Below, one piece after another: positions 32,367 through 39,859 of a stretch of 39,859 nucleotides of DNA. The stretch spans positions 1 through 39,859 of the forward strand of contig NZ_JALHLF010000035.1 of the NCBI RefSeq assembly GCF_022832435.1. Reading direction: 5' to 3'. How positions within the stretch are numbered: the stretch's first letter is position 1; each line of letters begins with the position of its first letter. The position numbers and the translations under genes are program-made. Below the pieces are notes generated by a model that saw nothing but the letters and a program-made list of their open reading frames with translations, was not told the DNA's origin and ran no database searches. This stretch comes from Novosphingobium organovorum (GTDB taxonomy: Bacteria; Pseudomonadota; Alphaproteobacteria; Sphingomonadales; Sphingomonadaceae).

Positions 32367-33325
32367 CCCAGATCGACATTGCCCTTGCAACGTACAACGG
32401 GGCGCGTTTTCTAGAACCCTTGCTCGGCTCCTTCGCGGGGCAGACCCACAAGGACTTGCGCGTGTTCGCCTCCGACGACGGATCGCAAGACGAGACCGTG
32501 TCCATTCTCGAGGCGCCCGGCCGCCCGTTTGCGATCCACGTCGTTCCCCACGCCTCGCGGGGCAACATCCTGCGCAATTTCGAGAACGCCATCAGCGCCA
32601 CCAGCGCCCCCTACGTCGCGCTTTCGGACCAGGATGATTTCTGGGTTGCCGACAAGCTCGAAAGCCTGCTCACGCGCATGCAGGCCATGGAGCGGACGTT
32701 CGGCGCGGCCACGCCGCTGCTGGTCTTCAGCGATCTGGAAATCGTCAGCGAAACGCTCGACACCATTTCACCGTCCTATTTCGCATCCACGACGAAATCA
32801 GGCAAGGCGCGCCAGTTCAAGGATTTCGTCCTGGGCAACCACGTTCCCGGCTGCGCCATGCTGGTCAATCGCGCGCTGCTGGACCTCGCCCTGCCATACC
32901 CGGAACTGAAAATTCACGATCACTGGCTGATCCAGATCGCGACCCTGTTCGGTCACGTCGATTGCATCGACCGGCCCCTGATCAAATACCGCCAGCACGC
33001 CAGCAACACGATCGGCCTTGGCAGCGCCGGGCTGGGCGGCCTCGCCCGCGCGCTGGCGCCGCTCAAGGCCATTCGCAAGAGCATGGGCGGACGCCCGGCC
33101 CTCTGGCGGCTTCAGTCCGGCTGGATCCGGGGCAACATGGCCGCGCTCAAGGCCCGTTTCGGGGAGACGATCCCTTCTGCGAACGACAAGGCCCTGATCG
33201 ATGCGATCCTCGCAGGGAACGTGCGCAGCGCGCACAAGCTGCTCGCCGGCGCGGAGACCGGCAAACGCGGTATCGATTACTGGGGGCTCCTGGGAACGCT
33301 GGCAAAATTGGCGAAAGCCACGTAA
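32363..33325 (+). CDS. Glycosyltransferase family 2, rhamnosyltransferase-like
   Basis: This encodes 320 residues of a GT-A inverting glycosyltransferase. IDIALATYNGARFLEPLL at 4-21, ASDDGSQDET at 36-45 and SDQDDFW at 88-94 (metal-binding acidic residues) are the classic blocks; the DQDD form is common in rhamnosyltransferases. The start is the ATG at 32363 inside the stop of the GT4 gene (ATGA), so both are coupled and may add successive sugars of the repeat unit. The frame upstream is open but overlaps the previous gene. Acceptor unknown. Confidence 0.85.
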   Translation: MTQIDIALATYNGARFLEPLLGSFAGQTHKDLRVFASDDGSQDETVSILEAPGRPFAIHVVPHASRGNILRNFENAISATSAPYVALSDQDDFWVADKLESLLTRMQAMERTFGAATPLLVFSDLEIVSETLDTISPSYFASTTKSGKARQFKDFVLGNHVPGCAMLVNRALLDLALPYPELKIHDHWLIQIATLFGHVDCIDRPLIKYRQHASNTIGLGSAGLGGLARALAPLKAIRKSMGGRPALWRLQSGWIRGNMAALKARFGETIPSANDKALIDAILAGNVRSAHKLLAGAETGKRGIDYWGLLGTLAKLAKAT

Positions 33326-33461
33326 CGATCAATTTCGCCTCGGCGGAAAGTCAGATAGAATGCCCGAATCCCGTATGGCATCGAAGTGCTATGCCATAAG
33401 CCGCATTTGGCAACGATCAGGCTCTGTTCCGCGCGTAACAGCGAAAATTTTTTGATACACC

Positions 33462-34856
33462 ATGAAAGCGCATAAATCAGATATGCAAACGAGAATGGCC
33501 ATCCGGCGTCGCACCCTCACATTTGAGACGCTGGTCCAGTTTCTCGCTGCACTTATGCTCTATACACTATTCCTGTGGCCCAAATATATTTCCATTCCGC
33601 TGGGGCCGCTTCGACTTAGCCCATACAACCTTGCCGTTATTGGTGCTTTTGCAATGGCGGTGATCGCGATTTTCGTACGCAAGGCACCGAGCCGCATTCC
33701 TCCATTGGCGGGCATGGCCATGGGCCTATTCCTGGTTTTTTTCGCCACACGCTTCTTATCCGATGGCTTTTCCAGCACGAAGGGCGCCAGCTTCTACAGT
33801 GAAGCTCGCTTCTTGATATGGACGTGCGCTGTCTTTCCCATCGCAGTCGTCCTATACGCCAGAACGGACGATCTTAGTAAGATCGGCGATGCGATCTGCG
33901 TCTGCATGGTCGTCGTTTCTGGTGCCGTGCTACTAGAGGTTGCGTTACACACCGTCTTTCCCGCCATCGTTCTACCGCACATCGCCGGCATAGGCCTCGA
34001 CGACGAGTTCAAGACGATGCTGCTGCGCGACAAGTCGCGCGACGGCGGCTTTCGTGCGCAGGGCCTGTTCAACCACCCCATCGTGCTTGGCCAGATCGGT
34101 GCGGCGATGCTTCCGCTAGCGCTGGCCCGCCTGATGAGCCGCTCGCGTCGAAAGCTCCATCTGGTGACCATCGCGAGCTGTCTGATTGCCATTGCATTTT
34201 GCGGTGCGCGTACCGGACAGGTTGCCGCCGTTGTCGGGTTGGTCGCCTTTGGCACCTTCCTGATCGTGCAAAGTCGCAGCAAATCGTTGTGGGCGCTCAG
34301 CATCATCGTCTTGCCCATTGCCACGGCCATCGTCACTTCGGCTTACGCCTACGTCGCCGAACTGGTCGTGGGGCGCACCGCCATCGAACAGGGCAGTTCG
34401 GAAGTGCGTGCGATGATGTGGATGCGCGGCTGGCCGGCCATCTGGGAAAAACCGGTTTTCGGCCACGGCGCAGGCAACGCTCCGTTCATCGCCGGCACCA
34501 TCGGCGGCAACGGCGTGCGGACCATCGACGACTTCTATCTCTCGCTTCTTGTGGATACCGGATTTGCGGGCCTGTTCGCGTTCGGGGCGTTCGCGGCCAT
34601 GGTGTTGTTCAGCAGCCTCGCCGCGAAGGGAAGCGCCGAACAGCGCCGTTTGCGCGTGGCATTGATGGCAGGAATCGTGGCTATTCTCGCAGCCCAGAAA
34701 GCCGTCTCCATCACGCAGGGCATCGGGATCTTCATGTTCCTGAGCGGCCTCCTGCTGGCCAGCCAGATCCACCCCGCCAGGCGCGGTGGCAAAGCGCGTC
34801 TGGTCCGCCAGCCCGTGCTTCCCGCCAGCCCCGGTGCATCGCCCGCACTGGCCTAG
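33462..34856 (+). CDS. O-antigen ligase/Wzy-type polymerase
   Basis: This encodes 464 residues with about 10-12 hydrophobic helices of the Wzy_C/O-antigen ligase family. The long periplasmic loop (about 300-350) contains MMWMRGWPAIWEKPVFGHGAG, which carries the conserved W-x2-EKP-x-FGHG-G pattern. It would polymerise repeat units in the periplasm after flipping. The exact start is unclear: ATG 33462 has no ribosome binding site, and ATGs at 33483 and 33495 are alternatives before the first helix. The first 170 codons and the preceding 136-base gap are clearly more AT-rich than the rest of the cluster. The C-terminal 30 residues are basic and Pro-rich. Confidence 0.85.
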   Translation: MKAHKSDMQTRMAIRRRTLTFETLVQFLAALMLYTLFLWPKYISIPLGPLRLSPYNLAVIGAFAMAVIAIFVRKAPSRIPPLAGMAMGLFLVFFATRFLSDGFSSTKGASFYSEARFLIWTCAVFPIAVVLYARTDDLSKIGDAICVCMVVVSGAVLLEVALHTVFPAIVLPHIAGIGLDDEFKTMLLRDKSRDGGFRAQGLFNHPIVLGQIGAAMLPLALARLMSRSRRKLHLVTIASCLIAIAFCGARTGQVAAVVGLVAFGTFLIVQSRSKSLWALSIIVLPIATAIVTSAYAYVAELVVGRTAIEQGSSEVRAMMWMRGWPAIWEKPVFGHGAGNAPFIAGTIGGNGVRTIDDFYLSLLVDTGFAGLFAFGAFAAMVLFSSLAAKGSAEQRRLRVALMAGIVAILAAQKAVSITQGIGIFMFLSGLLLASQIHPARRGGKARLVRQPVLPASPGASPALA

Positions 34857-34872
34857 GCCGGTTGGCGATTGG

Positions 34873-34884
34873 ACCTGATCAGGT
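34873..34884. repeat. Perfect 12-base palindrome
   Basis: ACCTGATCAGGT lies 17 bases after the polymerase stop and 125 bases before the beta-helix gene. It may be an operator for the latter; by chance a 12-base palindrome is not rare, so weight is low. Confidence 0.25.
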
Positions 34885-35008
34885 AGACGGCCCCTGAGTC
34901 TCTGATTTTCGGGCCTTTTGGAGTCACTTCATGCGAAGGGCACCCTGGTCAGACATTCTCCGTACAGACTCAGCGGCTTAGGGAACTCCAAGAACTGCGG
35001 GTCATTGT

Positions 35009-36679
35009 ATGTCCATGGAAACCGTTTCACGTCGATCCTTGCTATGGGCCCTGTGCTCAAGCACGGTGCTGGGCAGTCTGGGATTGCTTGCCTCACGCTC
35101 GATCCCTATCGACGCTCAGGACAATCCCGGCGTTGCCGGCCTGAAGGCGCTCAAAGCCCTGCGCCCGGGGCATAATCGGACCGTGGCCTTGCAGGCAGCC
35201 GGGCGTAGCGGGCGCTTTACATGGGACGGATCGGACCTGTCGCATCGCGTGGCGGCAGACCCTCTCGAGGGGATCTATGTCGCTCCCGCCGTGGATAGCA
35301 CTGGCGCATCCGGCGCGTGGGTACGCCAGATCGATGGACCGTTCGACATCCGGTGGTTTGGCGCATCGGGTTCAGGGGATTGCCTTGCGGCCTTCAACGG
35401 CGCGCTGTCCGCCGCCCGAAGCGCGGGCGGGGGAACGATCGTTTTTCCGGAGCAGGGTCAGGGTGGATGGCGCCTTGGCGGCACCGCCATCATCGATGCC
35501 GACAACGTGACGATCGATCTGCGCGACGACGTCACCTTGACCCGCACGACGCCATGCTCGACGTTTCGTTTCGGCAAGGACAACGGCGCTACGCTCCGCG
35601 CGGTCAAACTCCTGTGTTCGGGCCGCAAGGCCACGATCGACGGGAATGGCCACGCCATGACCGGCTACGCCTACAACGCGCGAAAGCCGATTTATCCCGC
35701 CGTCGAGTTCCGCAACTGCGACGGTGTCACGGTCGAGAACGTCCACGTCACCAACGGCCTGGTCAACTGCCTGCTCGTCCGCTTCAGTTCGAACATTGTG
35801 CTGCAGGACTGCGATGGTTCGCATTCGGTGTACGACAATGGCATTTCGGTCAATTTCGCGCTCAACTATCATGCCTACGACCCGCAGGATTCCCGCACCT
35901 GGACCAATGCACGGCTGATCCGCTGCCGTGGATTCGACAACAACGCGGTGGGGATCACCAACTACGGAGGGTACGGCCACACCTGGACCGACTGCGAAGC
36001 CTGGGGCAATGGTCAGGACCGCACCGAGGGCCTGCCCTGGGGAGGCGGCATGACCGTGGAGATGAACGGGCACAACCTTCGCGATAGCCGCACCACGATC
36101 ATCAACCCCAAATGCCACGACAACCGCAATTACGACCTGCTCGCCTCCACGTTCGGCGTCACGTTGATAAAGCCAGATTTTCGCGGCCCGAAAGCGCCTG
36201 TTGTTCGGCAGGATCGCACATCCTCCTATGGATCGAACCTGATCGTGTTCGGGCGCGGCGGCGTGAAAGTCGTCGCGGGAACGTTCGCAAACGCGGGCCG
36301 CGACGGAATCCGCTTGCTGGCGACGGGCCCTGGCAACTACCCCTCGCTCGATTTCGACGGCATCATCTCCAGTCCCGCGGACTATGGCATTCACGGCGTT
36401 GGCATTGCCGAGGTGAAGGTTTCGAACGCTTCACAGATCATCGATGCCGGCAAAGCGGGAATCCAGCTCAAGAACATCAATCCGCGCTACAACAAAGGCG
36501 GCGGCGTCGCGATTTTGAACCCCGGCGTGATCCGCAATTGCGGAGGTCTGGCCATCGCTATCGACAGTCTGGGCGATGTCTCCTCGCGCGGGGTCGATGT
36601 GGTCAATTGCCAGCGCGACAGGGTATCCGCCTCGTCCATCAGCGTGCGCAACAGCCTAAGATCCTCCATCCGGAGGTAA
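35009..36679 (+). CDS. Tat-exported beta-helix protein, putative polysaccharide lyase
   Basis: This encodes 556 residues. The N-terminus has a twin-arginine motif SRRSLLW (7-13) followed by a hydrophobic stretch to about 29, so export through Tat is likely. The rest is a right-handed parallel beta-helix of pectate-lyase type: DCLAAFNGALSAARSAGGGT begins the helix at 124, and repeated N-V-T / N-V-H-V-T-N rungs follow. Residues 244-354 match the tailspike encoded at 36870-39203 at about 96 of 111 positions without a gap. It closes the polysaccharide cluster and probably trims or releases the polymer; lyase versus hydrolase cannot be told. The start could be ATG 35009 or 35015. Catalytic residues are not assigned. 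Confidence 0.78.
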   Translation: MSMETVSRRSLLWALCSSTVLGSLGLLASRSIPIDAQDNPGVAGLKALKALRPGHNRTVALQAAGRSGRFTWDGSDLSHRVAADPLEGIYVAPAVDSTGASGAWVRQIDGPFDIRWFGASGSGDCLAAFNGALSAARSAGGGTIVFPEQGQGGWRLGGTAIIDADNVTIDLRDDVTLTRTTPCSTFRFGKDNGATLRAVKLLCSGRKATIDGNGHAMTGYAYNARKPIYPAVEFRNCDGVTVENVHVTNGLVNCLLVRFSSNIVLQDCDGSHSVYDNGISVNFALNYHAYDPQDSRTWTNARLIRCRGFDNNAVGITNYGGYGHTWTDCEAWGNGQDRTEGLPWGGGMTVEMNGHNLRDSRTTIINPKCHDNRNYDLLASTFGVTLIKPDFRGPKAPVVRQDRTSSYGSNLIVFGRGGVKVVAGTFANAGRDGIRLLATGPGNYPSLDFDGIISSPADYGIHGVGIAEVKVSNASQIIDAGKAGIQLKNINPRYNKGGGVAILNPGVIRNCGGLAIAIDSLGDVSSRGVDVVNCQRDRVSASSISVRNSLRSSIRR

Positions 36680-36733
36680 CCTTGCGAAAACGGCGGCGAG
36701 TTTCAAGGCACAGCCGCGGCACGACGCCAAGGA

Positions 36734-36767
36734 CCCTGCGGCGCGCGACGACCACGCCGCAGGGGGG
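36734..36767 (+). terminator. Overlapping hairpins between convergent genes
   Basis: A perfect 10-base-pair stem CCCTGCGGCG (36734-36743) / CGCCGCAGGG (36755-36764) shares its last bases with a second stem, G6 (36762-36767) / C6 (36780-36785), followed by T5 at 36794-36798. The two cannot form together. They probably end transcription of the beta-helix gene. Confidence 0.5.
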
Positions 36768-36816
36768 ACGCGACCACTGCCCCCCTCTGCGCCTTTTTGC
36801 CTGATGCCCGCTGCGC

Positions 36817-36840
36817 GCCTGCGGGCCTGCGGGCCTGCGG
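36817..36840. repeat. Tandem 8-base repeat, GCCTGCGG x3
   Basis: Three perfect copies of GCCTGCGG lie head to tail and are followed by GCCC. The array sits between the stops of the two convergent beta-helix genes. Copy number may vary between strains. Confidence 0.7.
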
Positions 36841-36869
36841 GCCCTTTGACAACAGGCTTGGATGGCGGG

Positions 36870-39203
36870 TCAGTTCAGCTTGCGGATTCCCAGCCAAGCG
36901 AAACGTCCCGGCTGCGTCGTCATCGCCTTGCCAAGCCCGTCCGTTGTGTTCGCGCTCTTGCAATAATGTTGCAAGGACAGCGCCGTGCTAGCCGTCAGGG
37001 TGAACACATGATCGATCCGCGAGGTCGACGGCACGCTTCCCGCCGCGTCCGAAAACTCCGTGGAACCCTGCGTAATGTCGGTCGCGCTCGTCGTATCGCG
37101 AAGGAAGAGCGTGTGCTCATCCACCCTGTAGGCCTGCGCCCAGGCCGTGATCCGATAGGTCCCTGCAGGAAGGGTGAAACTGCCGTTGGCGATGTTGGTG
37201 GCCAGCGTACGCCGGTTGAGGGTCGTGGTCGCTAGTGAGCGCGTGTTGCGCCCGGAAGCCGCCGCGCCACCACTGGCATTCGCGGCCGCCTTGCCTTCCA
37301 GAATCAGATCCCAGCCCAGATCCTCATTTGCGATGAAAGTCTTGCTGGTCGCGAAATTGGCCGCGGCAGACTGCATCGACGTGCTGTCCCCGCTGATCGC
37401 GGCCATGTGGCCATAAGTACATGTCGAAGCGATCTCGGCGATTTTCAGCGTCTTGGCATTGGCGTCATCGTTGATGATATTGGCCGCCTTGGCATAGGAC
37501 GCGTTCTGGATACGGACCTGTGAGCCGGACGATACGTTCTTTCGGTTATCCTTGAGGGACAGCTTGTTGACCTCCACCGACGCCACATAGTTCACATCCA
37601 CCGACAGCGAGCCGCAGTTGCGGATACTTCCCGCCACGCGAACTTCACCGCCGCCCTGATTGTACGCGGCATTGGCGTTCGATACATAGATGCCAGACGA
37701 CACGGCCCCATCGATCATCGAACGCTCGGACACCTCCAGCAAGGCCACGCCCTGCCCGTGGATGCCGTAATTCGCGGTGTTCATGATCTTGCCGTCCCAG
37801 GCCAGAGACGGGAACGCCGTCGTCGCCAGCACCCGGATGCCGCTCTTGCCGGGACTGTCGATCGTACCATAGCCCGACACATCGAGCGTCGCGTAGCCAT
37901 AGACGATGATCGAGGAACCATAAGTCGCCGTGCTGTCCTGACGCGTGGTCGGCGCGATCGTGTTCTTGAATTCGGGCTTGATCACCTTCACGCCGCGCGC
38001 GCTGCACAACAAATCGTAGTTGCGGTTGGATGTGCATTTGGGATTGACGATGACCGTCCGGCTGTCCCTGTCGTAGGTCCCGTTCATCTCGACGGTCATG
38101 CCCCCGCCCCAGGGCAGGTCATCCGAATAGTCCTGGCCGTTGCCCCACGCCTCGCAGTCGGTCCAGGTGTGGCCATACCCGCCGTAATTGGTGATCCCCA
38201 CCGCATTGTTGTCGAACCCGCGGCAGCGCATGAGGCGAGCGTTCGTCCAGGTGTGGGGATCGTTCGCATCGTAGCCGGCGTAATCGAGGGCGAAGTTTAT
38301 CGAAATGCCATTGTCGTATACCGCATGCGAACCATCGCAGTCCTGCAGCAGAATGTTCGAACTGAACCGCACCAGCAGACAGTTGACCAGGCCATTGGTG
38401 ACATGGACGTTGTCGACGATCACACCGTCACAGGTCCGGAATTCGACCGCCGGATAAATCGTCGCATAAGCGCTGTAGGTGTAGCCGCTCATGCTGGCGC
38501 CATTGCCGTCAATAGTGCACTTGCGCCCGGGACAGATCAGCTTTGCGTTCTTCAAGGTCGCCCCGTCGGGCTTCTCGAAGCGGAATGTCGTACACGGAAC
38601 GCTGCTCGTCATGTTGACGTCGTCGTAAAGCTGGATCGTCACATTGTCCGCGTCGACAACCGCCGTTCCGCCAAGGTTCCAGCCGCCTTTCCCCTGATAG
38701 GGAAATACGATGGTCCCCCCGCCCGCAGCCTTGACCGCGGCCAGCGCCGCGTTGAACGCCGCCAGGCAATCCTCGAGACCCGAAGCCCCGAACTCGGTGA
38801 TGAGAACCGAAATCGAATTGAGCGAGGTGACGATGTCGTCGATATTCGTACGACTGACCGGATCAAACGAGGCGCCCAAGTGCGCATAGAACGGCGCCGT
38901 ATCGGTGCGTACACAGGCACGCAGCACGCCCTTTTCGTTCGCCCCCCCCTCAGCCAGCGCCACCGCGGTATCCGTCGTTGCGAAGGCATCCTGCGGCGCT
39001 GTCGCGGCAATCGCCTGCGCGAGTGTCGTATAAAAGCGGCTCACGGCCAACGCCGATGCCGCCGAATTCGAGGCGTTTGACGCCCAGCCCTTTGCCACCA
39101 GCGCCTGATCGCCAGCCGCGTTCGCCTGACGGCGCGCCTCGAGGGTATTCTCCCCCTTGAGGACGATGGTGCGGCGTTCCTGCCGCTCGATAAAGACGGC
39201 CAT
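36870..39203 (-). CDS. Phage tailspike with beta-helix depolymerase domain
   Basis: This encodes 777 residues in three parts. Residues 1-130 (MAVFIERQERRTIVLKGENT...) are an Ala-rich, partly helical virion-attachment region. Residues about 138-560 are a right-handed beta-helix, whose core 265-375 is nearly the same as 244-354 of the Tat-exported protein. The last 110 residues (SFTLPAGTYRITAWAQAYRVD..., ending in WLGIRKLN) resemble the C-terminal trimerisation/receptor domain of many tail fibres. No signal peptide is present, as expected for a virion protein. It should bind and cut a capsular polysaccharide. The start overlaps the stop of the gene upstream (TGATG). It converges on the exported homologue. 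Confidence 0.82.
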   Translation of the reverse strand: MAVFIERQERRTIVLKGENTLEARRQANAAGDQALVAKGWASNASNSAASALAVSRFYTTLAQAIAATAPQDAFATTDTAVALAEGGANEKGVLRACVRTDTAPFYAHLGASFDPVSRTNIDDIVTSLNSISVLITEFGASGLEDCLAAFNAALAAVKAAGGGTIVFPYQGKGGWNLGGTAVVDADNVTIQLYDDVNMTSSVPCTTFRFEKPDGATLKNAKLICPGRKCTIDGNGASMSGYTYSAYATIYPAVEFRTCDGVIVDNVHVTNGLVNCLLVRFSSNILLQDCDGSHAVYDNGISINFALDYAGYDANDPHTWTNARLMRCRGFDNNAVGITNYGGYGHTWTDCEAWGNGQDYSDDLPWGGGMTVEMNGTYDRDSRTVIVNPKCTSNRNYDLLCSARGVKVIKPEFKNTIAPTTRQDSTATYGSSIIVYGYATLDVSGYGTIDSPGKSGIRVLATTAFPSLAWDGKIMNTANYGIHGQGVALLEVSERSMIDGAVSSGIYVSNANAAYNQGGGEVRVAGSIRNCGSLSVDVNYVASVEVNKLSLKDNRKNVSSGSQVRIQNASYAKAANIINDDANAKTLKIAEIASTCTYGHMAAISGDSTSMQSAAANFATSKTFIANEDLGWDLILEGKAAANASGGAAASGRNTRSLATTTLNRRTLATNIANGSFTLPAGTYRITAWAQAYRVDEHTLFLRDTTSATDITQGSTEFSDAAGSVPSTSRIDHVFTLTASTALSLQHYCKSANTTDGLGKAMTTQPGRFAWLGIRKLN

Positions 39204-39616
39204 CAGTTGGGCGCTCCCTGCTTGATGTCCAGGGTGCCGACAAGTTCGACCTGCTTGGCCCCGTCGCTGCGCGTCACGTACAAGGTGTGGAACAGCGAGA
39301 CCGTTTCCCCCGGCGCGACCTGCGCACTGACCTGCTCCAACGTTTCCTCATCGATCTGCGCAAGAAGCACGGTCGCCCCCATCGTCCGGCCCGAAACCGG
39401 GTGCTCATAGTCAGAATAATACTGGGGGCAGAGCCCCTGCTCACCCGCGTTCGCGTTCTCCAGCGTAAAGCAGACCGCACCTCCGCGGCTTTCGGAAAAC
39501 GACCAGGCGAAGCGTGCGTCGGTCATGTTCTCGCCAAGATAGACGAGAGACTCCGAGCCATCCGGCCCGCCCCAAACAGCGTACCGATAGGCCGTCAATT
39601 GCACGTCTTGGTTCAT
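39203..39616 (-). CDS. Phage tail-associated protein of unknown function
   Basis: This encodes 137 residues. It is acidic, rich in beta-strand-like stretches (AYRYAVWGGPDGSESLVYLG, VSLFHTLYVTRSDGAKQVELVG) and has no signal peptide. AGGAGA lies seven bases before ATG 39616. Its stop overlaps the tailspike start by one base, so the two are translated together; it could be a tail adaptor or an assembly factor for the tailspike. I do not recognise the family, and the phage link rests on the neighbour. Confidence 0.6.
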   Translation of the reverse strand: MNQDVQLTAYRYAVWGGPDGSESLVYLGENMTDARFAWSFSESRGGAVCFTLENANAGEQGLCPQYYSDYEHPVSGRTMGATVLLAQIDEETLEQVSAQVAPGETVSLFHTLYVTRSDGAKQVELVGTLDIKQGAPN

Positions 39617-39859
39617 GAAACATCTCCTGGCATGGTCCGATCAACGACCGCGACCGAACCAGTCAGCGGAGCGATGGGACAAAGGGTCGGTGTGCGGGGT
39701 ATGAGCGCGCAGGCATCGCAGCGGCGAGGCGAGGCGAGGCGGAGCGAACGCTCCCTTCTTGCGCTTGACGAAAATCAGGATTGCGCTGCGTGACGAGACG
39801 GGACGGGCTAGGACGTAGTGACAATTTAATTATTTGAGCCATAGCATGATGCTGGCGAG
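39617..39859. other. No gene recognised at right edge
   Basis: The region carries a GC-rich short repeat (GGCGA three times, 39723-39737) and an AT-rich part (39820-39840, AATTTAATTATTTG). The AT-rich part may be a promoter for the minus-strand tail genes. No further phage gene can be seen, so whether a prophage continues past the window is unknown. Confidence 0.4.

Noticed and set aside
34873..34884. LuxR-type box before the beta-helix gene
   Set aside because: ACCTGATCAGGT is symmetric but too short and lacks the CTG-N10-CAG spacing of a lux box.
1..39859. CRISPR array, rRNA and tRNA genes
   Set aside because: No regularly spaced repeats and no tRNA-like cloverleaf or rRNA segment were recognised; a covariance search would settle tRNA absence.

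Overview
The window looks like a chromosomal stretch of a GC-rich alphaproteobacterium. I infer Sphingomonadales (a Novosphingobium or Sphingobium type) from gene content, codon bias and the otsB / GH15 / otsA arrangement. No rRNA, tRNA, CRISPR array or transposase gene was recognised.

Layout. (1) 1-2.9 kb: a lower-GC accessory patch with a small membrane protein, a lipoprotein and a solitary OLD-type ATPase/TOPRIM nuclease (possible phage defence). (2) 2.9-9 kb: housekeeping and stress genes: a uracil-DNA glycosylase family protein, a 48-residue lmo0937-type membrane protein, a Bcr/CflA drug exporter, DinB, a NUDIX hydrolase, 6-phosphogluconolactonase, Dps and a divergent GDT1-like membrane protein. 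(3) 9.0-9.7 kb: a gene-free, hairpin-rich stretch. (4) 9.7-12.4 kb: a minus-strand GDP-mannose operon (manC, manA and a HAD-type phosphomannomutase), followed by a YbdG-type mechanosensitive channel. (5) 14.2-18.6 kb: the trehalose cluster otsB, GH15 hydrolase, otsA. (6) 19.1-36.7 kb: a long plus-strand exopolysaccharide cluster: UDP-glucose dehydrogenase, rmlACDB (dTDP-rhamnose), three glycosyltransferases, a pyruvyl-transferase family protein, a flippase, two sulfotransferase-like proteins, an FrhB-like iron-sulfur protein, a Wzy/ligase-type polymerase and a Tat-exported beta-helix protein. (7) 36.9-39.6 kb: two minus-strand phage tail genes, one a tailspike.

How the parts fit. The GDP-mannose, UDP-glucuronate and dTDP-rhamnose genes supply activated sugars, and the 23.8-34.9 kb genes would assemble, decorate (possibly with sulfate and pyruvate ketal), flip and polymerise a rhamnose-containing acidic polysaccharide. 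Chain-length, outer-membrane export and priming-transferase genes are not seen here.

Two structures stand out. First, the exported beta-helix protein that closes the polysaccharide cluster and the tailspike facing it share a nearly identical core at protein and DNA level, in inverted orientation, so recombination between them could swap their C-terminal halves. Second, a family of roughly 75-base palindromes with CTAGTGG / CCACTAG ends occurs three times; the elements supply the stop codons of dinB, the NUDIX gene and the GH15 gene. One copy looks like a mosaic of the other two.
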